From positions 1 to 11,945 of the forward strand of contig CAHJWV010000570.1 of NCBI GenBank assembly GCA_903643055.1: a DNA stretch of 11,945 nt. The letters are read 5' to 3'. Numbering within the stretch: the stretch's first letter is position 1; every line of letters starts with the position of its first letter. The notes below the pieces were generated by a model. It was given only the letters and a program-made list of their open reading frames with translations. It ran no database searches and was not told where the DNA came from. The stretch is from Burkholderiales bacterium. Lineage in GTDB: Bacteria; Pseudomonadota; Gammaproteobacteria; Burkholderiales; Burkholderiaceae. This document shows, one piece after another, positions 6,133 to 11,945 of this stretch. Both the position numbers and the translations under genes were made by a program.

Positions 6133-7638
6133 TCACCCCCGCTGCATGAACCCCAGATCGCGGTCGAAGTTCTGCAGGTTCGGGAACACCAGATCGAGCT
6201 GTGATTCGCTGGCGCCGAACCAGCGGCCGAGCGTGGCGCCGATCTGGTCGACAGAGATGCCGGGCAGGAACACGCCGCTGCCCACTTCATCTGGATGGTT
6301 CAGGCCCACCTGCGGGAAGCGGCCATAGATGTCGCGCCCTTTGACAGCACCGCCGCTAACGAAGTGGTGTGCGCCCCAGCCGTGGTCGGTGCCGTCGCCG
6401 TTGCTCGCGAAGGTGCGGCCGAAGTCGGAGGCGGTGAACAGCGTCACCTTGTCGCGCAGGCCCATCGTGCCGAGCACGGAATCGAAATAGCCTAACGCGT
6501 GAGATACGCGGGTCAACATTTCGGCCTGAGTGCGGGTCTGGTAGTCATGGGTGTCGAAGCCGCCCATGCTGACAAAGAACACCTGCCGGTTCACGCCCAA
6601 CGCCGAGCGCGCGCCGATGATGCGCGCCACCGACTTCAGCTGCAGCGCCAGGTCGTTCGGGTTGTAGAGGTGGCTGACCAGGCTCAGGTACTGCGAAGGC
6701 GCCGCGACGTTCGAGGCCGCATAGGCGCTGCTGAACGCCACCTGCGCGTCGATCGAGCGTTTGGTGATCGCGGCCTGCTCTCGCGCCAGCACATGGGGCA
6801 GGCCCTGCGGCGCATTGTTGTTGGTGATGATCTGGCGAAAGCTGGTGGCGGCCGCGGTCGAGCCGAACAGGCTGCCGCTCAAGTTGCTGATCGCGGCCGA
6901 GCCGCCGCTGCTCACCTGGTATTGAAAGACGGTGTCGCCGGACAGGAACACGGCGTTGCCGGAAACCGAGATGCTGGTGAACACGAGGTTCGAGTTGCTG
7001 CTGGCCAGCATGTCGCCGAGCCGGCCGCCCCAGCCGGTCTTCGCGCCTTCGGGCCCAAGCGCCTGCCAGGTCGACTGCTGGTCGTTGTGCGAGAACAGCT
7101 TCTTTGGCATCGGCTTGCTGTTGTTCAGGAACTCGGCCTTGGTCAGCGGCTGCACCAACGGCCCGGCGTTGGCGATGATGCCCAGCCGGCCTTGGTCGAA
7201 CAAAGACTTGGCCTCGGCCATCGCCGGATGCAGCGCAAAGCTGCGGCTGTTGTTGACCGGTGAAGCGGCAAAGGTCGGATCGATGGGAACGACCCCGCCC
7301 AGCGACGCGGGCGTGCCCCAATCGGCATTCGGGTCGATCGGCGTGCCGGCAGCCTTCAGCGCAATCGGCGTGCTGCCGGCCGATCGCACCGTGGTGTACG
7401 CCTGCCACGACGCGCTGTCGGTGGGCAGCACCATGCTGGCCGAATCGTTGCCGCCATAAAGAAACAGGCAGACGATGGCTTTGTAGTCATTGCTTTGGGC
7501 CACCGCGGCATTCATCGCCGCCAGGTTCATCGCGAATGGCAGGCCGCTGGCACCGACCGTGCCCGACAACGCTGCGGCGCGGCGCAGGAACTCACGGCGA
7601 GAGGCAAGGCTGGACGGGCATTTGGATTTCTGTGTCAT
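6133..7638 (-). CDS. DUF1501 family protein with Tat signal
   Basis: A DUF1501 (PF07394) protein, a family distantly resembling sulfatase/alkaline-phosphatase-fold enzymes; its biochemical role is unknown. The N-terminus carries a twin-arginine signal: SRREFLRR (13-20), then a hydrophobic stretch, with probable cleavage near AVAQ (45-48). Export of a folded, possibly cofactor-bearing protein is therefore likely. Family landmarks are VCLFLYGGNDSASMVLP (56-72), FFVSMGGFDTHDYQ, LFTASDFGRTF and DHGWGAHHF in the C-terminal half; the conserved Asp and His residues look like metal-binding or catalytic positions. ATG at 7638 has GAGG 8 nt upstream. A GTG at 7662 overlaps the stop of the DUF1800 gene (GTGA) and would add 8 residues ahead of the signal; I prefer the ATG. 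It lies directly downstream of the DUF1800 gene, as is common for this pair. Confidence 0.9.
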   Translation of the reverse strand: MTQKSKCPSSLASRREFLRRAAALSGTVGASGLPFAMNLAAMNAAVAQSNDYKAIVCLFLYGGNDSASMVLPTDSASWQAYTTVRSAGSTPIALKAAGTPIDPNADWGTPASLGGVVPIDPTFAASPVNNSRSFALHPAMAEAKSLFDQGRLGIIANAGPLVQPLTKAEFLNNSKPMPKKLFSHNDQQSTWQALGPEGAKTGWGGRLGDMLASSNSNLVFTSISVSGNAVFLSGDTVFQYQVSSGGSAAISNLSGSLFGSTAAATSFRQIITNNNAPQGLPHVLAREQAAITKRSIDAQVAFSSAYAASNVAAPSQYLSLVSHLYNPNDLALQLKSVARIIGARSALGVNRQVFFVSMGGFDTHDYQTRTQAEMLTRVSHALGYFDSVLGTMGLRDKVTLFTASDFGRTFASNGDGTDHGWGAHHFVSGGAVKGRDIYGRFPQVGLNHPDEVGSGVFLPGISVDQIGATLGRWFGASESQLDLVFPNLQNFDRDLGFMQRG

Positions 7639-7658
7639 GGACGGAGCCTCATCACGAA

Positions 7659-9617
7659 TCACTTCTGAACGAGGTAATCGGGCGACGCCATCGTCAGGAA
7701 GACGGCGATGCGCACCCGGTCGCGCTTGGCGGCATCGATCTGCGCGTGGTTGCTGGCGGTCAGCACAGGGATGGCCCGCCCGTTGATGCCGGCAATGATC
7801 TGCGAACGCAAGGCCGTGCTCATCTGCCCCGACATCAGCAGCAGGTTGATGCGGTCGATCAGCGCCGCCGCGTCATCGGCCAGCGCCAGCTCGGCGCTGA
7901 AATCGGGCTGAATGTCACGCGTGGTGTTGAGCAGCCAGCCATCGCGCAGGTAGTTCAGGTAACCCGCAACCGAGACTTCGTTGGTCAGTTGCAGCTCAGG
8001 CGAGTAAAGCAGCGTGGTCGCGCCACGCGGCGTGTAGTTGGGACGGTAGAAATTGAACACCGATGGCGCGCGCAGCGCGGTCTGGCCGAGCGCACCCGCC
8101 GGGCTGTCGGTGTCATCGAGGCCGGCATAGCGGCCACTGGTCGATTTGGCATTGAAGGCACGCAGCAGGCTCGACAGGCGCAGTAGCGGCTCGCGCACCT
8201 TGCCGAAACGCACGTCGCTGGCGTTCACGCTGCGCGCTTCGCTGTCGAGCAGCACCGCGCGAAACACCGCCTTCATGTCGCCGCGCACACCGGTGCCGTT
8301 GTCGTTGAAAACGGCCGCCACCCGGCCGATGTAAGCCGGGCTGGGGTTGCTCGTGACCAGGCGTTGGATCAGCTGACGGCCGAGGTTCGGGCCCACGTTG
8401 GGGTGATTGAACAGGCGGTCGAGCGCAATCTTCAGGTCGGCTTCGGCATCGGCCGCGCCGGCCGGGATCGTCAAGCCGAGGAACTTCTTTTCGCTGGTCG
8501 AGTGGTAGGCGTTGTAAGCCTGCATTGGCCGCCAGTCGCGCTCCAGGTTCACGCTCTTGCCGAGGAAGCGCGCTTCGTTGCGGTCAGCGAGATGGGGCCC
8601 GGCATACCAGCTCCAGCCGGTCATCACCTTGGCCAAGCCCTTGATGTCGGCGGTGCCGTAGGTGTCAACCGGCGAGCCGGTTTTGTAGCTGCCGTCGGAG
8701 TTCAACTCGTACAAGCCGATGGTGAAGAGCTGCATCACCTCGCGGGCGAAGTTTTCGTCGGCCGCAAGGCCGGTGACCGGGTTCTCTTTCTGGTTATGCA
8801 ACGTCGACAGGTAGACGCCCATCATCGGATGCAGTGCCACGCCTTCGAGCAGATCGCGGAAGTTGCCGAAAGCTTTCTCGCCCAGCATGTCGTAGTAAGC
8901 CGCGACGCCGCGCGGCAGCTTGGCCAGTGACTGGTCGACAAAGGACACGACGAAAATCTGCGACAGCGCAAAGGCCGCGCGCTGGCGCAACTGGTCGCCT
9001 CCGGTAATGGCCTGTGCCCAATACGACTCACGGAAGGTGGTCTGGCTGACGGTCGAGCCGGCCGCCGTCAGGTTGCCGGCCATTTGGTCGAGATAAGCGC
9101 GATGCAGCGACTGCGGCTTGGCGAACTGCTCGTCCAACCAGGCCGCATAGCCGATCTGCGACAGGCGATCGATGTCGGTGGTGGTCGGCCCGTAGGTCGA
9201 CTGTGTCAGGAAGCGCGCGGCTTCGCTGCGGCTGACCGGTGCCGAGGGGCTGGACGGCACAGCGGGTGCGGGAACTGGCGCAGGGGCAGGGGCAGGGGCA
9301 GGCGCGGGTACTGGCGTAGGCGTAGGCGTAGGCGTAGGCGTAGGCGTAGGCGTAGGCGTAGGCACTGGCACTGGCACTGGCGCAGGCGCGGCAACCGGCG
9401 CCGGCGCTGGTGTGTTTTCAGTGGCCGTTGCAGGTGTCGCCGGGATTGCGCCATTGGCAGGAGACGGCGCAGCCGCATCGGCAGCAGCATTGCTGGATGA
9501 AGCCGGCACAGCGCCGCCCCCACCTCCTCCACCACCGCAAGCCGTTAAAACACCCACCAGCAACGCCGCCACGGTGGATCGCATCCCCGGGCCAGCCCAA
9601 CATTCATGCGCCGTCAC
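7659..9617 (-). CDS. DUF1800 family lipoprotein with long proline-rich linker
   Basis: DUF1800 (PF08811) proteins are large, helical, usually exported and commonly encoded next to DUF1501; their biochemistry is not established. The product is predicted to be a lipoprotein: hydrophobic segment VAALLVGVLTAC (16-27) with lipobox LTAC, Cys27, then eight glycines. With no Asp after the Cys, outer-membrane sorting is likely. Residues about 28-128 are an Ala/Pro/Thr/Val linker with long Pro-Ala, Pro-Val and Pro-Thr repeats. The domain begins near SRSEAARFLTQSTYGPT (about 129-145). Typical family segments follow: HPMMGVYLSTLHNQ, ADENFAREVMQLFTIGLYEL, MTGWSWY and SVFNFYRPNY. GTG at 9617 has GGAGAG 7 nt upstream. 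TTG at 9632 and ATG at 9584 are in-frame alternatives, and the ATG gives the most ordinary signal peptide. The stop is 20 nt from the DUF1501 ATG, so the two are probably co-translated. Confidence 0.9.
   Translation of the reverse strand: MTAHECWAGPGMRSTVAALLVGVLTACGGGGGGGGAVPASSSNAAADAAAPSPANGAIPATPATATENTPAPAPVAAPAPVPVPVPTPTPTPTPTPTPTPTPVPAPAPAPAPAPVPAPAVPSSPSAPVSRSEAARFLTQSTYGPTTTDIDRLSQIGYAAWLDEQFAKPQSLHRAYLDQMAGNLTAAGSTVSQTTFRESYWAQAITGGDQLRQRAAFALSQIFVVSFVDQSLAKLPRGVAAYYDMLGEKAFGNFRDLLEGVALHPMMGVYLSTLHNQKENPVTGLAADENFAREVMQLFTIGLYELNSDGSYKTGSPVDTYGTADIKGLAKVMTGWSWYAGPHLADRNEARFLGKSVNLERDWRPMQAYNAYHSTSEKKFLGLTIPAGAADAEADLKIALDRLFNHPNVGPNLGRQLIQRLVTSNPSPAYIGRVAAVFNDNGTGVRGDMKAVFRAVLLDSEARSVNASDVRFGKVREPLLRLSSLLRAFNAKSTSGRYAGLDDTDSPAGALGQTALRAPSVFNFYRPNYTPRGATTLLYSPELQLTNEVSVAGYLNYLRDGWLLNTTRDIQPDFSAELALADDAAALIDRINLLLMSGQMSTALRSQIIAGINGRAIPVLTASNHAQIDAAKRDRVRIAVFLTMASPDYLVQK
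9265..9414 (-). repeat. Hexanucleotide array (25 units) encoding the Pro-X linker of the DUF1800 lipoprotein
   Basis: Read on the plus strand, hexamers of the form GG(N)4 run in register for 150 nt. There are eight exact GGCGTA copies (9313-9360), three GGCACT (9361-9378) and three GGGGCA (9283-9300), with single variants between. On the coding strand they encode Pro-Thr, Pro-Val and Pro-Ala dipeptides. Copy-number change would alter linker length by two residues per unit without a frameshift. Confidence 0.95.
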
Positions 9618-9664
9618 GTTCCATCTCTCCAAGCTTCGGTACTACAGAAACAAGTCTGCGGGCA

Positions 9665-9681
9665 CTTTCATCGTGTGAAAG
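9665..9681. promoter_or_regulatory. Dyad CTTTCA-N5-TGAAAG upstream of the DUF1800 gene
   Basis: A perfect 6-bp inverted repeat with 5-nt spacer TCGTG, about 48 nt upstream of the proposed DUF1800 start codon. It fits a dimeric repressor or activator site, or a small hairpin in the leader. No regulator gene is in the window to tie it to. Confidence 0.35.
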
Positions 9682-9784
9682 CCTGCAGGTCGCAAAGATG
9701 GATTGTGAGAATCAGCGGGATTTTGCGATGGCCGGATCAGCGGCCCAAATCGCGCTCAGTTCGAAAAGCTAACCGATCGTTTCA

Positions 9785-9801
9785 GCGTCACCACATGACG
9801 C
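9785..9801. promoter_or_regulatory. Dyad GCGTCA-N5-TGACGC
   Basis: A perfect 6-bp inverted repeat with spacer CCACA. Its centre is 120 nt from that of the dyad at 9665-9681, and both share the core TCA-N5-TGA. Candidate operator; function inferred only from symmetry and position. Confidence 0.35.
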
Positions 9802-9977
9802 GAGCACCATCGTCGCGGCCACACCACAGCTTTTGGATGCCACGCCGCGAACTTGTTATCTCAACAGCGGCATCGCCGCCTCATCTTGGTGCGATGGTCG
9901 CGCAACGGGCTTGATTGCGCTGTAGCACAAGGTCAGAACGCGCCGGTGCAGCCCGACCCGTGCCCCGTTGCCGCCCG

Positions 9978-10562
9978 TCAGGCTGTCGAACTCAATGTGT
10001 CGGCCGCGCGGCGCGATGCCCCGCTGCGGCGCCACATTACGCCGACCATGGCCAGCCCCAATGCCAGCACGCCCAGGCTGCCGGGCTCGGGTACCGGCGC
10101 GACGGGCGCCACCGGCACTTCTGCAAACTGGAGACGGGCATCGAAGGCACCGCCGTTGTATTGCGGAATGCTGCCGCCATAACCGCTCAGGCTCAGGTGA
10201 TATTCGCCCTCGCCCAAGACCAGATCGCTGAGTTCGATGCTGGAGAAGATGGCGTAGCGCACACCGGTGGATTGCTTCAGGAATTCATCGCCGCGAAACA
10301 GGCTCGCATTACTGAAGTCGACCCAGAACTTGAAGGCCGCGCCCTGGTCGGCGATGAAGGAAAAGCGGAACGCCTTGTCGGCCGCGATCGAGAAGTTGAA
10401 GGTGTCGGTGAAATCGCCATAGATGCCGTCTCGGAAGGAAGAGACCACGCGGGAAGCACCAATCTCCCCCGCATCGAAATCATCGGCTCGCGCAGCGGTC
10501 GCGACGAGCATCGCAGCAGCGGCAAACGCCACTCCCAGGCCTTTGACACAGTGAACCGGCAT
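9978..10562 (-). CDS. PEP-CTERM sorting domain protein (194 aa)
   Basis: An exported protein probably processed by an exosortase (EpsH-like), a system common in polysaccharide- and floc-forming Gram-negative bacteria. There is a signal peptide at residues 1-26, with probable cleavage after TAARA. The mature body of about 125 residues is beta-rich and aromatic (FRFSFIADQGAAFKFWVDF, YHLSLSGYGGSIPQYNGG). The C-terminal signal is VPEPGSLG with PEP at 158-160, a hydrophobic helix (163-177) and Arg178-Arg179. A 15-residue tail (180-194, ending SSTA) follows, longer than usual after the basic cluster. ATG at 10562 has AAGGAG 7 nt upstream; the frame extends upstream to 10640 but without signal-peptide character. 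No exosortase gene lies in the window. Ligand or surface role unknown; the body is not a family I can name. Confidence 0.9.
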   Translation of the reverse strand: MPVHCVKGLGVAFAAAAMLVATAARADDFDAGEIGASRVVSSFRDGIYGDFTDTFNFSIAADKAFRFSFIADQGAAFKFWVDFSNASLFRGDEFLKQSTGVRYAIFSSIELSDLVLGEGEYHLSLSGYGGSIPQYNGGAFDARLQFAEVPVAPVAPVPEPGSLGVLALGLAMVGVMWRRSGASRRAADTLSSTA

Positions 10563-10619
10563 GGCGCATCTCCTTGCACACCAAACAACTTGGCCCGCCG
10601 ATTGGTGAGCAGGCGCAAC

Positions 10620-10634
10620 GCAATGTCGAGCCCT
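10620..10634 (-). promoter_or_regulatory. Weak candidate sigma-54 (-24/-12) element for the PEP-CTERM gene
   Basis: The minus strand shows GG-N10-GC with TTGC at the -12 position, ending 58 nt upstream of the PEP-CTERM start codon. The -24 part (GGGCTC) is a poor match. PEP-CTERM genes in related bacteria have been linked to RpoN and the PrsK/PrsR pair, which is why it is listed. Confidence 0.2.
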
Positions 10635-10722
10635 AAACATAGGGAAGCGCTAATCCCGATTCCCACTTCCGGCCGGATCACAACGTGAAGCGACAAGACG
10701 AATCCGGGCCCGCTCACCGATC

Positions 10723-10812
10723 CGGTAAGACCAGTCGGTCAACTTGGCCTTACGGGTGAGCCAGCCGGTGGCCTGGCCCTGTCGGGTGAACCATCCGGCA
10801 GGCGCGCCTTAC
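10723..10812 (-). repeat. Three imperfect 30-nt tandem repeats at the 3' end of the dehydrogenase gene
   Basis: Units at 10723-10752, 10753-10782 and 10783-10812 are aligned by the core CCAGTCGG/CCAGCCGG/CCATCCGG. On the minus strand, in the dehydrogenase frame and just past its TAA, they encode AGWFTRQGQA, TGWLTRKAKL and TDWSYRIGER. Trp is present in all three units, Gly in two and Arg in all. The open frame continues to a TAG at 10650-10652. No start codon precedes the repeats, so this is a relic, a read-through extension or a non-coding 3' element. Confidence 0.6.
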
Positions 10813-11825
10813 GCTGTCACAGAGATCACCACCTTGCCAAAGTGCCTGGCACCGGCCAGATGCTCGAAGGCTGCGCCGGCCTGATCGAAGCCAAACACCC
10901 GATCGACGACCGGGCAGATGCGGTTGATTTCGACAAACCGCGCCAGGTCTTCAGCCATCGCGCGGCTGCCCACCATGACGCCGCTCAGCCGCCGGGCGCC
11001 ATTGATCAGCTTGAAGGGTTCCAACTCACCACCAAAGCCGCTAACGCCGCCGATGATCGCCACCGTGCCACCCACGGCCGTGGCATCGACCGAATTCGAC
11101 AAGGTGCCGGTGCCGCCCACTTCGAGCACCAGATTGACACCCTCGCCCTTCGTCAGGCGCAGCACCTCCGCGGCCCATTGCGGATGGGTACGGTAGTTGA
11201 CGACGCCATCGGCGCCGAGTTCGCGCGCCCGCGCCAGCTTGTCGTCGCTCGATGAGGTGATGATGGCCTGCAGCCCGGCCGCCTTCGCCAATTGCAAGCC
11301 CCAGATCGAGATGCCACCGGTACCGAGCAGCAACACGCTTTCGCCGGGGCGCAGTGCTGCTTCGATGAACAACGCATTCCAGGCGGTGACGCCGGCGCAG
11401 GTCAGCGTCGATGCTTCCGCATAGCTCAGGTGCGATGGAATTTGCACCCAGCCGTCTTCGTGGCTCACCACCTGCTCGGCCAGCACGCCATCGACCGAGC
11501 CCCCCGTCGCATCGTGGGTCTTGGCGAGCGTTTGTGCGCCCTCGGTCCATTTCGGAAAGAAAGTGCTGAAGACCCGATCACCCACGCGGAACCGGCCGAC
11601 GGCCGAGCCGACAGCGACCACCTCGCCCGCGCCATCCGAGGTCGGCACGATCGGCTCGCTGCGCGACAAGGGGTATTGGCCGTTCGCGATCATCAGGTCG
11701 CGGTAATTCAATGAGACCGCATGGATGCGCACCTGCACATCATGGGCGCCGAGTTCGGGCACGGCCCGCGTTTGGCGCTCGAGGGACTTCAAGCCGCCGC
11801 CGACGGTCAAGCGATAGGTTTGCAT
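10809..11825 (-). CDS. Zinc-free NAD(P)-dependent medium-chain dehydrogenase/reductase
   Basis: A medium-chain dehydrogenase/reductase of the alcohol dehydrogenase/quinone oxidoreductase type, 338 residues, cytoplasmic. The GroES-like domain occupies about 1-130, with SLNYRDLMIANGQYP (38-52) and SDGAGEVVAVG (63-73). The catalytic-zinc GHE motif of true alcohol dehydrogenases is replaced by SDGAG, and no structural-zinc cysteine cluster is present. The Rossmann domain has LLLGTGGISIWGLQLAKAAG (165-184), followed by ITSSSDDKLARARELGADGVVNYR. The C-terminus ends HFGKVVISVTA. ATG at 11825 is fixed by AGGAGA 5 nt upstream; the frame is open further upstream to 11942, but that stretch has no family similarity. 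The substrate cannot be deduced. It is on the same strand as the PEP-CTERM gene, but the 246-nt gap argues for separate transcription. Confidence 0.92.
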   Translation of the reverse strand: MQTYRLTVGGGLKSLERQTRAVPELGAHDVQVRIHAVSLNYRDLMIANGQYPLSRSEPIVPTSDGAGEVVAVGSAVGRFRVGDRVFSTFFPKWTEGAQTLAKTHDATGGSVDGVLAEQVVSHEDGWVQIPSHLSYAEASTLTCAGVTAWNALFIEAALRPGESVLLLGTGGISIWGLQLAKAAGLQAIITSSSDDKLARARELGADGVVNYRTHPQWAAEVLRLTKGEGVNLVLEVGGTGTLSNSVDATAVGGTVAIIGGVSGFGGELEPFKLINGARRLSGVMVGSRAMAEDLARFVEINRICPVVDRVFGFDQAGAAFEHLAGARHFGKVVISVTA

Positions 11826-11838
11826 GAGCTTCTCCTGG

Positions 11839-11895
11839 TGTGAATCGAGCTGTGAATGAAACAGGGTAGGAATGCGAAGGGACTTCCCACCTTCG
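11839..11895. promoter_or_regulatory. Direct repeats and dyad upstream of the dehydrogenase gene
   Basis: TGTGAAT occurs twice, 12 nt apart (11839-11845 and 11851-11857). Further upstream is the inverted repeat CGAAGG-N9-CCTTCG (11875-11895). Both lie within 75 nt of the dehydrogenase start and could be regulator sites; no clear -10/-35 pair was seen in the 120 nt available. Confidence 0.3.
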
Positions 11896-11945
11896 AGCAA
11901 AGGCGTCAATGCGCCAGGATTGGTGGTGTTCGAAGTCATCAATCA

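Larger units (their letters stand above)
9618..9977. other. 360-nt intergenic region upstream of the DUF1800 gene, no gene seen
   Basis: Separates the PEP-CTERM gene from the DUF1800 gene, both on the minus strand, so it should hold the 3' end of the first and the promoter of the DUF1800/DUF1501 pair. Short open frames on both strands have no protein-like content. It contains two 6-N5-6 dyads (described separately) and a GCGGC-ATC-GCCGC hairpin at 9867-9879, about 100 nt past the PEP-CTERM stop and without a T-tract. No clear sigma-70 promoter was found. Confidence 0.6.

Noticed and set aside
6499..8186. Long plus-strand open frames opposite the DUF1501 and DUF1800 genes
   Set aside because: Composition is that of antisense translations, and the minus-strand frames carry unmistakable family motifs and export signals.
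9265..9414. Possible CRISPR or satellite array
   Set aside because: The unit is 6 nt, contiguous without spacers, and in frame as Pro-X codons of a protein linker.
9084..9500. Plus-strand frame with a long poly-arginine run
   Set aside because: It is the hexamer array of the DUF1800 linker read on the wrong strand.
9723..9753. Bulged hairpin GCGATGGCC/GGCC-CAA-ATCGC as a terminator for the PEP-CTERM gene
   Set aside because: In the minus-strand direction it is followed by an A-run rather than a T-run, and it lies more than 200 nt past the stop codon.
10563..10640. 26-residue N-terminal extension of the PEP-CTERM protein
   Set aside because: ATG at 10562 has a near-ideal ribosome-binding site and begins a typical signal peptide.
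11826..11942. 39-residue N-terminal extension of the dehydrogenase
   Set aside because: A strong ribosome-binding site lies 5 nt before the ATG at 11825, which matches the usual family start; the upstream residues are not dehydrogenase-like.

Overview
The window is GC-rich, densely packed and bacterial. The gene families point to a betaproteobacterium of the order Burkholderiales (Leptothrix/Rubrivivax/Roseateles-like): a PEP-CTERM protein, a DUF1800/DUF1501 pair, proteobacterial TadA and LdcA, and a ComFB-family protein. This placement is an inference from family content and codon use, not from a database search. No tRNA, rRNA, insertion sequence, integrase, CRISPR array or phage gene was seen.

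Left part (1-2236, all minus strand): a compact, probably co-transcribed group. In transcription order it holds a 2H-phosphoesterase (ThpR/2'-5' RNA ligase-like) protein, a small single-pass membrane or exported protein, the tRNA adenosine deaminase tadA, and the 5' part of ldcA, which runs off the left edge. The last three genes overlap (4 nt and 41 nt). A 380-nt gap without a convincing gene follows, containing short repeats and hairpins. Then comes a plus-strand ComFB-family gene convergent with minus-strand nadB (L-aspartate oxidase, first step of de novo NAD synthesis). Their stop codons are 6 nt apart and lie inside the two arms of one perfect inverted repeat.

Middle (4582-6132): divergent from nadB is a 437-residue cytoplasmic protein with a disordered N-terminus, an unrecognised central domain and a C-terminal Roadblock/LC7-like domain. 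It converges on the next block with a strong hairpin in the 42-nt gap.

Right part (6133-11945, all minus strand): in transcription order, a zinc-free medium-chain NAD(P)-dependent dehydrogenase, a short PEP-CTERM-anchored exported protein, a 360-nt non-coding gap with two short dyads, a DUF1800 lipoprotein with a long proline-rich linker encoded by a hexanucleotide array, and a Tat-exported DUF1501 protein. The last two form a translationally close pair and are the most system-like element here: two large exported proteins of unknown biochemical function, one predicted lipid-anchored and one predicted periplasmic.

Most of the window is ordinary chromosomal gene content. The points worth a second look are the DUF1800/DUF1501 pair with its expandable linker, a His-to-Gln change in the first catalytic motif of the 2H protein, in-frame 10-residue repeats immediately after the dehydrogenase stop codon, the roadblock protein's unknown central domain, and the stop-codon hairpin between comFB and nadB.
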